From positions 282,075 to 346,074 of the forward strand of contig NZ_JAEFCA010000004.1 of the NCBI RefSeq assembly GCF_016405855.1: a stretch of DNA of 64,000 bases, in the 5' to 3' direction. The stretch comes from Flavobacterium sp. IB48 (GTDB taxonomy: Bacteria > Bacteroidota > Bacteroidia > Flavobacteriales > Flavobacteriaceae). A model generated the notes under the pieces. The model saw only the letters and a list, made by a program, of their open reading frames with translations. It did not search any database and was not told the DNA's origin. Position numbers and translations under genes: made by a program. This document shows, in pieces, positions 1 to 9,246 of this stretch. Within the stretch, counting starts at the first letter, position 1, and every line of letters begins with the position of its first letter.

Positions 1-98
1 TGATTTTGGAATAATTGAATACTTTATATACAAAAAGAGATTCACTACGATAATAATACCGAAAAAAGAAAGGACGATTGTAAACATTCAAAAAACAA

Positions 99-602
99 TT
101 ATTTCTTTGCCATAACAAATCTTTCAGTATTGGGTTTGCCATTTTTCAGTCCTGAAATTTCTGCGATTAAGGAGTCTTTTTCTACCAGATTGTAAATGAT
201 TTTATTCGGATAATCGTGTTTTGGGTTTTCAAAAGTTATTTGATTATCTGTCGTTGAGGTCATTTTAAAGCTAACAGGCAATTCTTTATTCTGACCAGGA
301 ACTGTTACTATGTAAGACAATTTTCCATTGGTTTCTTCAAGACGAACATGTTCTGAAAAAACGGTGTCGTTTTGTCCCACCACAAAATAAGATTCTCCTA
401 AATAAACCGAATCATTTTCTTTTTTCCAGCGTTCGGTAAGTTCGCCTTCAGCCGATTTATTTCCCCATTCTCCAATAAACCATTCTGCTTTTGCAAGTTT
501 AGGGTAGGTTTTTACAGGAGTTTCGGTTTTGACTTCTTTTTTGCAAGAAGAGAAAATTACTAAAGTTATAAGTGTCGGAAATAAAATGCTGTTTAATTTC
601 AT
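99..602 (-). CDS. DUF6265-like lipoprotein (copy 1)
   Basis: A 167-aa protein with a lipoprotein signal: hydrophobic N-terminus ending at the lipobox Cys near residue 20 (FSSC). The mature part starts with a WFIGEW motif near residue 42 and holds an FENPKHDYP motif near residue 125. These resemble the DUF6265 family of Bacteroidota lipoproteins, probably a small beta-barrel (inference). Function is unknown. The gene immediately downstream of the next one encodes a clear paralogue sharing the WxIGxW, NDS, SYF, PKHDYP and ISGxxNGKP blocks, so the pair is a tandem duplication. Likely anchored in a membrane facing the periplasm. Confidence 0.7.
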   Translation of the reverse strand: MKLNSILFPTLITLVIFSSCKKEVKTETPVKTYPKLAKAEWFIGEWGNKSAEGELTERWKKENDSVYLGESYFVVGQNDTVFSEHVRLEETNGKLSYIVTVPGQNKELPVSFKMTSTTDNQITFENPKHDYPNKIIYNLVEKDSLIAEISGLKNGKPNTERFVMAKK

Positions 603-667
603 GATTCATTGTGTTTTATAATTTTAGTAAGAGGAAAACTATCGGTAGGTTTTAGCCCAAATTCATT

Positions 668-1144
668 TTATTTCTTCGTCATAACAAACTTCTCAGAACT
701 CGGTTTTCCATTCAAATTTCCAGAAATCTCTGCCGTCAAAGTATTGTTCGTGCCTTTTGTATAAGTAATTTTTTGAGGATAATCGTGTTTCGGATTTTCG
801 AAAACAAATTGTTTATCCGATTCAGAAGTAGAAGGGAAGAAAACAGGCTGATCTTCGTTTTGACCTTTTACTGTTGCTTTGTAAGTCAGTGTTTCGCCAA
901 TTTGCGCCAAAACAATAGTTTCAAAATGAAGCGTGTCTTTTCCTTTAATAAAGTAAGAAGAAGCGCTAAAAGTACTGTCGTTTAACTTTTGCCAGTTTTC
1001 GGACAAAACACCTTCTGGAGAAGTATTTTCCCAATTCCCGATTAACCAGTCGGCTTTTTTGATTTTGTCTTTTTCAATGGTTTCTTTTTTTTGGCAAGAA
1101 ACCGAAGCTATTACAAGAGCTAAAAGAGTAATTTTCTGAAACAT
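668..1144 (-). CDS. DUF6265-like lipoprotein (copy 2)
   Basis: Paralogue of the gene 65 bases downstream. I place the start at 1144, where MFQKITLLALVIASVSC gives a standard lipoprotein signal peptide with its lipobox Cys; an open frame upstream to 1195 would add an unlikely 17-residue extension. The protein is 158 aa with WLIGNW near the mature N-terminus, FENPKHDYP in the second half and a C-terminal FVMTKK almost identical to copy 1. Both genes are co-oriented and close, so they may be co-transcribed. Function unknown. Confidence 0.7.
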   Translation of the reverse strand: MFQKITLLALVIASVSCQKKETIEKDKIKKADWLIGNWENTSPEGVLSENWQKLNDSTFSASSYFIKGKDTLHFETIVLAQIGETLTYKATVKGQNEDQPVFFPSTSESDKQFVFENPKHDYPQKITYTKGTNNTLTAEISGNLNGKPSSEKFVMTKK

Positions 1145-1195
1145 ATTTATAAGGTTTTTGATAGCACTAATGTATGAAAAAAATGTTTGCCACAA

Positions 1196-1494
1196 ATTTC
1201 ACGAATTCTGGCGAATTTCTTTTTTTATATCTGCCACAGATTAAAAGGATTAAAATGATTTTGTCTCACGTAGATTTAGCAGATTCAGCAGATTTATTTT
1301 ATACTCTACATTATAAAAATCTGTAAAATCTGCTAAATCTGCGGGAAAAAATTTGTGCAATTATTGGTAAAATACACAGAGTAAAGAATCATTTTAATCA
1401 TTTTAATCTGTGGCAAATAATATAAACACAGTAATTTTCAAAAAATAATTCGTGGAAATTCGTGGAAATTCGTGGAAATTCGTGGCAAAAAAAA
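1196..1494. repeat. Intergenic repeats with 10-bp tandem array
   Basis: A gene-free stretch holding several simple repeats. From 1450 to 1487 the 10-bp unit TTCGTGGAAA occurs almost four times in tandem. Further left, 'gccacagatt...ttaaaatgat' near 1231-1258 is mirrored in inverse orientation near 1388-1415, and an 'aaatctgctaaatctgc' element near 1320-1340 mirrors one near 1270-1290. These resemble dispersed intergenic palindromes common in flavobacterial genomes. No gene is visible. Confidence 0.7.
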
Positions 1495-3804
1495 TCAAAC
1501 GCTAGCGCTCAAGATAGAATAAACCAATTCCTTAGTAGGTTTTTGGTTTTCTAGTTTTGCACGCACTTCATCAAAAGTAACTTTAAAATCGCAACCTGAT
1601 TTATATTCGGCACAGCCATAAGCTGTTTTGCCTTTTAGAATAGTTCCCTTTTTGCATTTAGGACACATTAAAGCATCGGAACTTTCTTTCGGTTCTGCTT
1701 TTTTATCTGTTTTCTTTGGTTCTAATTTCAGTTTGTAGTTTTCTTCAAAACGAATTAAACCTTCAACAGTTCCAGATTCGGTTTTGAAACCTTTAATGTT
1801 TACTGTTGAACCTTTTTGAACCAATCGTAAATATTGGCTTTCGGTGATTTTTTTATCTTGAAAAACAAAAGGCAATACAAAGTCACAACCTGCTTTGTAT
1901 TCGCTGCATCCAAAAGCAGATTTTCCTTTAATCAGGTTTCCTTTTTGGCATTTCGGACAAGTTTCTGCTGAAATTCCAGAGGATTTTTTCTTCTCTTTTT
2001 CGGCTTTTACAACAGGTTTTTGAATCATTGCAGCATGCGAAATATTAGCATGTTTGGTCTCGCTTCGCACTTCGTAGACTAAAGCTTCAACCATGCGTTT
2101 CATGTTTCTAATGAATGCAGCAGCGGTAAAAGTTCCTTTTTCAATATCTTTCAATTGCTTTTCCCAAGTTCCGGTAAGCTCGGCTGATTTTACCAATTCG
2201 TTCTGAATAGTATCGATCAACTGAATTCCAGTTAAAGTTGGTAAAACTTGCTTTTTGTTTCTAACGATATATTGACGTTTGAAAAGCGTTTCGATAATAT
2301 TCGCTCGAGTTGACGGGCGACCGATTCCGTTTTCTTTCATCAATTCACGTAAATCTTCATCATCAACCTGTTTTCCTGCAGTTTCCATAGCGCGCAGTAA
2401 AGTCGCTTCAGTAAATTGATTAGGTGGTTTGGTTTCTTTTTGAAGAAACGAAGGTTCATGAGGACCTTTTTCGCCCACAGTAAAACTCGGCAATAAATCG
2501 GGTTCTTTTTCCTTCGCATTCGGGTCTTCAAAAACAACACGGAAACCTTTTTTCAAGATTTCTTTTCCAGTTGCTTTAAAAGTCACATCGGCAGCTTTTC
2601 CAATTACTGTCGTATTTGCAACCAAACAATCATCATAAAAAACAGCAATAAAACGTCGCGTAATAATATCGTAAACCTGCTGTTGATTATGCGGTAAATT
2701 GTTCTGAATTCCAGTTGGAATAATCGCATGGTGATCGGTTACTTTTTTATCATTGAAAACCTTTGGCGATTTTTTGATTTTTTTCTCCAAAATAGGCTGA
2801 GTCAATTCAGCATAATTGGTTAATTTCTGGAGAATTCCAGGTACTTTCGGATAAATGTCTCCTGGTAAAAAAGTCGTATCAACTCTGGGATACGTAATTA
2901 CTTTTTGTTCATATAAAGTCTGTGCAATTTTCAATGTTTCTTCGGCCGAAAAGCCAAATTTTTGATTGCAATATACCTGCAAACCTGTTAAATCGAAAAG
3001 TTTTGGAGCATATTCGTTTCCGTTCTTTTTCTCAACAGAAACAATTTCGAAATCACTTTCCTTGACTTTTGCTGCTATAATTTGTCCATCTTCTTGGTTT
3101 AGAAAACGGCCTTCTTCATAACTAAAAAGTGTTTCTCTATACAAAGTCTGCAATTCCCAATACGGCTGAGGTTTAAAGTTTTCGATTTCTCTAAAACGCT
3201 CTACAACCATTGCCAATGTTGGTGTCTGTACGCGTCCGATAGACAAAACTTGTTTGTAGCCACCATGTTTTACGGTGTACAAACGTGTAGCATTCATTCC
3301 TAAAAGCCAATCTCCAATAGCTCTAGAAAATCCAGCATAAAATAAATTATCGTAATTCGAAGAGGGTTTTAAGTTTTCAAAACCTTCTTTAATCGCTTCT
3401 GTAGTAAGAGATGAAATCCATAATCGCTGAATTTCACCTTTGTAATGTGCTTCGTTCATTACCCAACGCTGAATCAATTCTCCTTCTTGTCCAGCATCCC
3501 CGCAGTTTATAACCACGTCGGCTTTCTCAAAAAGACTTTTAATGATCTTAAACTGTTTTTGAATTCCAGAATTTTGAACGACTTTGGTTTCAAACTTTTC
3601 AGGAAGCATCGGCAGATTGTTTAAATCCCAGCTTTTCCAGTGGGGTTTATAATCGTTGGGTTCTTTTAAGGTGCATAAATGCCCAAAAGTGTAAGTCACG
3701 GCGTAGCCATTGCCTTCATAATATCCGTCATGTTTGGTATTAGCGCCCAAAACAGATGCGATTTCACGTGCTACACTTGGTTTCTCAGCAATACAGACCT
3801 TCAT
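1495..3804 (-). CDS. topB: DNA topoisomerase III (type IA)
   Basis: A 769-aa type IA topoisomerase that passes single strands through a transient 5'-phosphotyrosine break. The N-terminal Toprim domain begins CIAEKPSVA. The active-site tyrosine is Tyr305 in VITYPRVDTT, and GIGRPST lies in the following conserved block. Two C-terminal four-cysteine repeats (CPKC..GC.....GC, roughly 615-640 and 710-740) fit Topo_C_Rpt/zinc-ribbon modules. The Toprim acidic motif reads D103-A-G105-Q-E107, so the middle acidic residue of the usual DxDxE is glycine. Length suits TopB. It stands alone, with tandem repeats just beyond its 3' end. Confidence 0.93.
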   Translation of the reverse strand: MKVCIAEKPSVAREIASVLGANTKHDGYYEGNGYAVTYTFGHLCTLKEPNDYKPHWKSWDLNNLPMLPEKFETKVVQNSGIQKQFKIIKSLFEKADVVINCGDAGQEGELIQRWVMNEAHYKGEIQRLWISSLTTEAIKEGFENLKPSSNYDNLFYAGFSRAIGDWLLGMNATRLYTVKHGGYKQVLSIGRVQTPTLAMVVERFREIENFKPQPYWELQTLYRETLFSYEEGRFLNQEDGQIIAAKVKESDFEIVSVEKKNGNEYAPKLFDLTGLQVYCNQKFGFSAEETLKIAQTLYEQKVITYPRVDTTFLPGDIYPKVPGILQKLTNYAELTQPILEKKIKKSPKVFNDKKVTDHHAIIPTGIQNNLPHNQQQVYDIITRRFIAVFYDDCLVANTTVIGKAADVTFKATGKEILKKGFRVVFEDPNAKEKEPDLLPSFTVGEKGPHEPSFLQKETKPPNQFTEATLLRAMETAGKQVDDEDLRELMKENGIGRPSTRANIIETLFKRQYIVRNKKQVLPTLTGIQLIDTIQNELVKSAELTGTWEKQLKDIEKGTFTAAAFIRNMKRMVEALVYEVRSETKHANISHAAMIQKPVVKAEKEKKKSSGISAETCPKCQKGNLIKGKSAFGCSEYKAGCDFVLPFVFQDKKITESQYLRLVQKGSTVNIKGFKTESGTVEGLIRFEENYKLKLEPKKTDKKAEPKESSDALMCPKCKKGTILKGKTAYGCAEYKSGCDFKVTFDEVRAKLENQKPTKELVYSILSASV

Positions 3805-4027
3805 TTTTTCCTTTTCTTATTGAAGAGCGAAAATAACGATTTTTTTTGGAGGGCTAGTTATTCGGGAAGATAAGAAAACAAAGTTTGATTTTTCAGTTAG
3901 AAAAATTCCTACTTGACACCTCCAAAAGTTTTTAATTTATAAAATAATTAAAGCAGCTAATTTTCTTGTTAATATATTGGTTTTGATTGTTTTTATGTGT
4001 TATTTTGTAGGAATTTAATTATAATAA

Positions 4028-5524
4028 ATGAATTTTATGAAGACCTATTTTATCATTGAATTTTTGGAGTTAAAAAAAGCAAAGAAAATTTTATTCTTAT
4101 TTTTTGCTTTAACCTTTTTATTTTCGTCATGCAGTAAAGATGATGATACTTCTACTGCGCCAACATTACCAGATAAGGCTATTGGTACAGTTACAGGAAC
4201 GGTAAAAGATGATAATGCGATTCTTGCTGGCGCTACAATAATTTTAAAACAAACAGAGAGGGAAGATATAAATACAGTTGTTGGAACTGATGGAACTTTT
4301 GTCTTTGAAAATATTCCTCCTGGCAATGTTGTTCTTGTTGCTTCTTTTCCGTTACATGCAAGTAAAACTACTCAGATTGTTGTTGAAGCTGGTAAAACAA
4401 TTCATATACCAATTATTTTGACTGGTGATGATACGACTTTGACATTTATACCAGATGCTAAATTTGAAGAGATACTTATAAAATTAGGATATGATGCTGG
4501 TCCTGTTAACGGAAGTGTCCCAACGTATAAAATTGTATCAGTTAAGAATTTAAATTTAAATGATTCTGGTGTAGCGGATTTAACAGGACTTCAGGATTTC
4601 AAAGCTTTGGAACGTTTCTCATGTTCTAATATATATGGTACTTCGGTTATAAAACTAACCTCAATAGATGTGTCGAAAAACACAGCATTAAAATTCCTTG
4701 ATGTTTCATTTAATAAGATAGCTGTTTTAGATATCTCTAAAAATACTGCTTTAGAAAGCTGCGAGTTTAGTTCTAATTTAATAACTAATATAGATGTTTC
4801 TAATAATAAAGCTTTGAAGGTATTATATTGTGACAGAAATCCTCTCAGTACCTTAGACGTTACCAAAAATATAGCATTAACACAGCTATCATTTGGAGTT
4901 AGTATAACTTCTATAGACCTTTATAAAAACACAGCATTGACAAATTTATATGCTAATGATGGTAAATTAAGAAGCTTAGATATCTCTAGAAATACAGCTT
5001 TAGAAGTTTTATGGGTTAATAACAACCAGTTAACTACTTTGGATCTTACTAAAAATACAGCTTTAAAAGATTTAATGTGTCATGAAAATGCTTTAACATC
5101 TTTAGATCTGACCACGAATACTGCTTTAACTGGTATTTCGTGTTCGTATAATAAATTAACTTCAATCAATATCAGTAAATGTAGTGAGTTAGTGAGAATA
5201 ACTTGTGGAAATAATATGCTAACAAGTTTAGATGTGAGCAAAAATTCAAAATTAATAGGCTTAAGCATTTCTTATAATAAGATTGCTACTTTAGATCTTT
5301 CTAATAATCCTCTAATTGCAACTATAGGTAGTGATTATTTGTTTTGTGACAATAATCTCTTAAGTACATTAAATTTGAAAAATGGAAGTAATGTAAAATT
5401 TACTTATGGAACTTTTAAATCTAATAGTCCTACTCTTCAAATAGCCGTAGATGATGTAGATTACGCAAATGAGAAATGGAAGAATTTAAAAGATGCTTCT
5501 GCGACTTTTGTAAGTTCATTCTAA
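4028..5524 (+). CDS. Leucine-rich-repeat lipoprotein with carboxypeptidase-regulatory-like domain
   Basis: A 498-aa surface lipoprotein. The lipobox Cys follows ALTFLFSSC near residue 35. The start is uncertain: ATG at 4028 or 4037 leaves a long pre-signal stretch, and a TTG near 4071 would give a tidier signal peptide. Residues about 50-130 form a carboxypeptidase-regulatory-like Ig domain (GTVTGTVKDDNAILAGATI). The rest is about 11-12 tandem repeats of some 21 residues of the form LTSLDLTKNTALxxLxCxxNx, an internalin-like LRR solenoid common in Bacteroidota. It probably binds a protein or glycan at the cell surface (inference). A terminator follows. Confidence 0.85.
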   Translation: MNFMKTYFIIEFLELKKAKKILFLFFALTFLFSSCSKDDDTSTAPTLPDKAIGTVTGTVKDDNAILAGATIILKQTEREDINTVVGTDGTFVFENIPPGNVVLVASFPLHASKTTQIVVEAGKTIHIPIILTGDDTTLTFIPDAKFEEILIKLGYDAGPVNGSVPTYKIVSVKNLNLNDSGVADLTGLQDFKALERFSCSNIYGTSVIKLTSIDVSKNTALKFLDVSFNKIAVLDISKNTALESCEFSSNLITNIDVSNNKALKVLYCDRNPLSTLDVTKNIALTQLSFGVSITSIDLYKNTALTNLYANDGKLRSLDISRNTALEVLWVNNNQLTTLDLTKNTALKDLMCHENALTSLDLTTNTALTGISCSYNKLTSINISKCSELVRITCGNNMLTSLDVSKNSKLIGLSISYNKIATLDLSNNPLIATIGSDYLFCDNNLLSTLNLKNGSNVKFTYGTFKSNSPTLQIAVDDVDYANEKWKNLKDASATFVSSF

Positions 5525-5543
5525 AAACGAGATAGTATAAAAC

Positions 5544-5579
5544 AAAAAGCTGTAAGAAATCATTCTTGCAGCTTTTTTT
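5544..5579. terminator. Bidirectional terminator between convergent genes
   Basis: AAGCTGTAAGAA pairs with TTCTTGCAGCTT around a short loop, with A-runs on the left and T-runs on the right. It can end both the LRR gene (+) and the LprI-like operon (-). Confidence 0.8.
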
Positions 5580-5594
5580 ATAAAATCTATATTT

Positions 5595-6008
5595 TTAATA
5601 CTCAAACATTTTATAATATTCTTCCATTTCTCGCGCTCTCGTTTTTACAATATCTTTCTTTCTGTTTTCGGCAACGGCATACCACATGGTTCCTTGTTGT
5701 ACTTCGTAAAAGTATTTTGAAATAAAAGCATATTCTTTATCGCGATAAGCGAGCCATTGTTTTTGAGACTCCTTTAAAGTTTCAAAAGCTTCTTTTGGAA
5801 GTTTCGTTTTTAGTAAATTATAATATTTATTCAATTCTTTGTCCCAAGATTCGCGAGCTTGAATAGTACAATTGCACATGTCTGAATTAGAAATATTTTC
5901 TTTATTAAGACATTTTGATTCTAAGGCATCTATTGGGTTTTCTTTTTTGTTTTGTGAAAACACTACGATTGATAGAAACAGAAAACTTAAGATAAGTACT
6001 TTTTTCAT
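5595..6008 (-). CDS. LprI/DUF1311-like secreted protein
   Basis: 137 aa with a cleavable signal peptide (MKKVLILSFLFLSIVVFSQ). The mature sequence has the DUF1311 (lysozyme-inhibitor LprI N-terminal) pattern: two cysteines in SDMCNCTIQ, then W..ELN.YY..L, then L..SQ.QWLAYRD. That family includes inhibitors of host or competitor lysozymes; the function here is inferred from the fold only. Last gene of a three-gene minus-strand operon, 4 bases after the preceding gene. Confidence 0.72.
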   Translation of the reverse strand: MKKVLILSFLFLSIVVFSQNKKENPIDALESKCLNKENISNSDMCNCTIQARESWDKELNKYYNLLKTKLPKEAFETLKESQKQWLAYRDKEYAFISKYFYEVQQGTMWYAVAENRKKDIVKTRAREMEEYYKMFEY

Positions 6009-6012
6009 TCAT

Positions 6013-6441
6013 TTACAATTTAAAAACGTCTATGATCTTCATCCAGAAAATTTCTGATTTTAAAAACTGAAGTTTTGTTTTAACAACTTTATCACTTTTA
6101 TCTCTCGAATTTTTGGTAATAAATCGAGCTGTCGAATTATTAAAATCTAGAGTATATTTTGAGTCTAAATCTTCTTTTTTGTTTGCCGAAAAAGTAATCA
6201 GATTGTCTTTTGCACTCCATTTTCCTTTTCCATATTTATTGTCTTCCGTTGGATTTCCGTCTTGTAATTTTGAATACGAATGAAATACAAAAGTTCCGTC
6301 GGGATTTAAAGTTAATTTATATTCGATTGTATGTTTCTCTTTCTCAGAAAGTGAACGAGAATATTCGCCAGCAAATTGATTGGATTGTGCAAATAAAGTT
6401 AGATTAAAAACTAAGAGGAAAAATGTAATTAGTACTTTCAT
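6013..6441 (-). CDS. Secreted lipocalin-like small protein
   Basis: 142 aa with a signal peptide (ITFFLLVFNLTLFAQS). The mature part has alternating beta strands with a GxYSRS start, a LNPDGTFVFHS strand and GKGKWSAKDNLITFS, as in NlpE/META/lipocalin-like small barrels. I do not recognise a named family. It sits between the SRPBCC gene (5-base gap) and the LprI-like gene (4-base gap), so it is in the same transcript. Confidence 0.6.
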   Translation of the reverse strand: MKVLITFFLLVFNLTLFAQSNQFAGEYSRSLSEKEKHTIEYKLTLNPDGTFVFHSYSKLQDGNPTEDNKYGKGKWSAKDNLITFSANKKEDLDSKYTLDFNNSTARFITKNSRDKSDKVVKTKLQFLKSEIFWMKIIDVFKL

Positions 6442-6446
6442 AGCGC

Positions 6447-6941
6447 TTAATTATTAATCATTGGATTCAAATTGCTGTCCTTATTTCTCAAATCCAATCC
6501 ACCTTCGTAAACCGATTTAAGATTTGTGAGATAAAAATGCCAGCCGTTTGAACAGCCTAATCTAATGTATTGTTTAGAATAATCATCTGTTGGAATATTA
6601 TGATGGCGAAGTTCTACAATCGTATAATCTTCTTTTTCGCTTAAATTGATGTCTACAAGACAATTTCCTTCAAACGTAAATTGCAATTGATCTTTTCCGT
6701 TGGCGGATACGATTTTTCCTTTCATAGAATCATCGTACAAATACCAAAGCCATTCATACATATTATCTTTTTCTGCATTTTTGCCTTTGCTTAAAGGTTC
6801 TTGATTACCATCAAAAAAAGATACCTTTTCAAGAAACCATTTTTCAAGTTCTTCAGCTTTTGTCCAAGCATTGTAAATGTCAGACAGTTCGGCTCTTACG
6901 GCTATTTTCTTTGTAAAAGAAGTCCAATCGAAATTTTCCAT
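6447..6941 (-). CDS. SRPBCC/AHSA1-like domain protein
   Basis: 164 aa, cytosolic. It opens with DWTSFTKKIAVRAELSDIYNAWTKAEELEKWF, typical of START/SRPBCC (AHSA1-type) proteins, and later shows LQFTFEGNCLVDINLSE and VELRHHNIP, then a GWHFYLTNLKSVYEGG C-terminal helix. The family forms a helix-grip cavity for hydrophobic ligands or Hsp90-like clients; the ligand is unknown. First gene of the operon with the two secreted proteins. Confidence 0.75.
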   Translation of the reverse strand: MENFDWTSFTKKIAVRAELSDIYNAWTKAEELEKWFLEKVSFFDGNQEPLSKGKNAEKDNMYEWLWYLYDDSMKGKIVSANGKDQLQFTFEGNCLVDINLSEKEDYTIVELRHHNIPTDDYSKQYIRLGCSNGWHFYLTNLKSVYEGGLDLRNKDSNLNPMINN

Positions 6942-6997
6942 AGTAAACTGTTTTTAGTTCTTTTTTGTACTAAATATTTGAAAATTAAGCTCAAATT

Positions 6998-8158
6998 TTA
7001 AGATTCAAAATATTCAAGACGTTCCTCTAATTCTTTTTCCGTATAAAGTATTTTATGATCAGGATTTTTTGGATAATTATTTTGTGTGCTTTCAAAAACA
7101 TCATTTTTATGCATAGCCCAGTTCAATTGCTTGTAATGATAGTGAGAAAGCTTTTTTTCTTCTATTTCTTCGTTCTTTACTCGCCAAGTTTTTATGTAGC
7201 TGTTCCAGGTTTCATTTTCACAACATTCACATTCGTCAAAATAAACTGCCTGATAGCCACATATTTCACAATTTTCTAAACTTTTAAAATTTTCTATGTA
7301 GCTATAATCTAGGTTATTAATAGATTTTGGTAAATGATTTAAAAAATTGCCAAATCCCATAACATATTTTGAAACGTATAATTTTCGATCTTCCCAACCA
7401 GCATGTCTAACTGTTGCATTGTTGAATTCGATATTCAGAAAATTATATTTATCAGTTCCCATTAAATCTTCAAAATTTGCATTTTTAATTTCTTTCCAAG
7501 GAAAGAAATTGTCATTCAAATTAAAACCAGATTCTACAATCGTTATTTTGCCGCGATTCTCTAAATAGTGTTTTCTGCACGCGACATAATCCCAACCAGA
7601 ATTAGATCTAATTTCTCCTGGTTCGCCACAAGTTTCGCAAACATTTTGAGATTTGTTTTCGTACTTTTCAACAATATTTGAAATAGCATCACCATAAACA
7701 CATTCGGCATGAAATCTAAGGCCTGCATATTTTTCTTTTATGCAAGTCACTTTTTTATTCCAACCGTAAGCATTTAATTTTTTAATAAGTTCAATAACTA
7801 AAGGAAACCATCCTGATCGAATCTGTAAGTCAATTCCATTTAAATCAGCAAGCTTCAACAAATCAAATTCGTTAATTTCGTCATTAATAATAAAGTCCTC
7901 TAGATTTGTACAATTTTTATTTACAAATTCGACTTCGGCATAAAAATCTTGTTTTTTTGTATTTTCAATGGACAAATTTTCAAGTGAGTATTGTTCTATC
8001 GAAGCTCCATTTGCTTTAGCAATTTTTGCATGAATACTATCAATAAGATCTTGATGTTCAGATCTTTTTTTAGGTTTAAATTTATCTATATTAATTGTAA
8101 TGTATATAATTATAAAAGTAATACACAGACCTAGTATAATGGTAGTTGTTATTGACAT
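6998..8158 (-). CDS. Membrane-anchored cysteine-rich protein of unknown function
   Basis: 386 aa, not recognised. Residues about 3-24 are a single N-terminal transmembrane helix. A central block includes GWFPLVIELIKKLNAYGW and KEKYAGLRFHAE. It is followed by a probable zinc site CETCGEPG...ACRKHY near 193-218, and a second cluster CEICGYQ...CECCENE near 296-318. The C-terminus is charged. The two Cys/His clusters suggest zinc-knuckle folds on the cytoplasmic side (inference). It is 56 bases upstream of the SRPBCC operon and may be transcribed separately. Confidence 0.6.
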   Translation of the reverse strand: MSITTTIILGLCITFIIIYITINIDKFKPKKRSEHQDLIDSIHAKIAKANGASIEQYSLENLSIENTKKQDFYAEVEFVNKNCTNLEDFIINDEINEFDLLKLADLNGIDLQIRSGWFPLVIELIKKLNAYGWNKKVTCIKEKYAGLRFHAECVYGDAISNIVEKYENKSQNVCETCGEPGEIRSNSGWDYVACRKHYLENRGKITIVESGFNLNDNFFPWKEIKNANFEDLMGTDKYNFLNIEFNNATVRHAGWEDRKLYVSKYVMGFGNFLNHLPKSINNLDYSYIENFKSLENCEICGYQAVYFDECECCENETWNSYIKTWRVKNEEIEEKKLSHYHYKQLNWAMHKNDVFESTQNNYPKNPDHKILYTEKELEERLEYFES

Positions 8159-8797
8159 GTTTTGGTTTTAATTATGGCTTTACTTTTTCAAGATAAGTGA
8201 TTTTATTTCTAGCAAATATAAGATATTTCCTCTAGCTTTTATTTCAGAAAAAAAGCTGTAGAAAATGTTTCTATTCGATCCAAGGAAACGGATTTTTGAC
8301 CATGTTTAGTTTGTTTTTGGTGATTGATGAATGATAAACAGATAGAGTAAATGTATTGAGAATCTATTTTTATAATATTAAAAAAACAGGAAAAAAGAAG
8401 ATGCCACATTATTTTGTCTATTCTTTAGAACTGCACTAGAAGTTCAAAATCGAGTTCCGTAGACTCTTTATTTTTTTGTAAGATAAAAAAGGCGTATATT
8501 GCTAAAATAATTTGATATTATAATGATCACTGCAAATTTTTATTTAATAAACAGTTCTTTGATGTGCTTAATGTGCACATTGCTGTATTTGCATGACGAT
8601 ACTTTCTTAAAAAGTTCAAAAGAGTTTATTTCTTTTACCCTGTCACAACTCTAGGCAGGGGAATCTTTTACGATTTTAATCTATTTATTTAATCTTCAAT
8701 TTTTCAGGATATGATAATACTGAATTATCACTTTATGTGGAATTTGGTAATAGAGTTGTATCATGCCTTTACTTAAATTGAAGTAAACAAGAAAGTC
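8159..8797. other. Gene-free stretch
   Basis: About 640 bases without a convincing ORF, tRNA or strong hairpin. AT-rich throughout. The 3' end must contain the promoter of the GreA-like gene, but no clear TAnnTTTG box stands out. I see nothing else I can support. Confidence 0.5.
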
Positions 8798-9172
8798 ATG
8801 TCACAAAATATAATTTTAACAACAGGAACATACGATTTAATTAAAGACCATATTAGAAGAAAAAAAGTAACAATAGAGGAAGAAGAATTGTTATTGAATC
8901 AATTAAAAAACGCTTCTCAAGTATTGCGAAAAAACTTGCCCGAAGATATTGTTTCGATAAACCGAAGAGTTACATACAAAGACCACAATAAAAATGAAGA
9001 AAAAACAATTCTTTTAGTTGGTCCAGAAAATGTAAAAGTAAGCAAAAACAAAATTTCTGTTCTTTCAGACGAAGGAATTGCAATGGTAGGCTACAAAGAA
9101 GGCGATATTATCGAATGGCCTGCTAAAAAAGGGAATCTGAAACTAGAGATTCTTAAAGTACAAGAGGTGTAA
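8798..9172 (+). CDS. GreA/GreB C-terminal-domain protein (Rnk-like)
   Basis: 124 aa. An N-terminal helical part (residues 1-50) is followed by a GreA/GreB C-terminal FKBP-like domain: INRRVTYKDHNKNEEKTILLVGPE, then ISVLSDEGIAMVGYKEGDIIEWPA. This is the arrangement of Rnk-like transcription factors that bind the RNA polymerase secondary channel; it lacks the long GreA coiled coil. Probably a modulator of polymerase or nucleotide metabolism (inference). Monocistronic, with a strong terminator 20 bases after the stop. Confidence 0.78.
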   Translation: MSQNIILTTGTYDLIKDHIRRKKVTIEEEELLLNQLKNASQVLRKNLPEDIVSINRRVTYKDHNKNEEKTILLVGPENVKVSKNKISVLSDEGIAMVGYKEGDIIEWPAKKGNLKLEILKVQEV

Positions 9173-9191
9173 ACTAATTTTTGCTTTAAAT

Positions 9192-9235
9192 AAAAAACAT
9201 CCCAAAAAGAAGATCTCTTTGCGGGATGTTTTTTT
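9192..9235. terminator. Bidirectional terminator
   Basis: AAAAAACATCCC pairs with GGGATGTTTTTT around a 19-base loop; T-runs on both strands. It separates the convergent GreA-like and DoxX-like genes. Confidence 0.85.
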
Positions 9236-9246
9236 ATTATTTGAGT

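Noticed and set aside
1450-1487. Possible CRISPR-like tandem repeat
   Set aside because: The unit is only 10 bp and there are no spacers; a simple tandem repeat.
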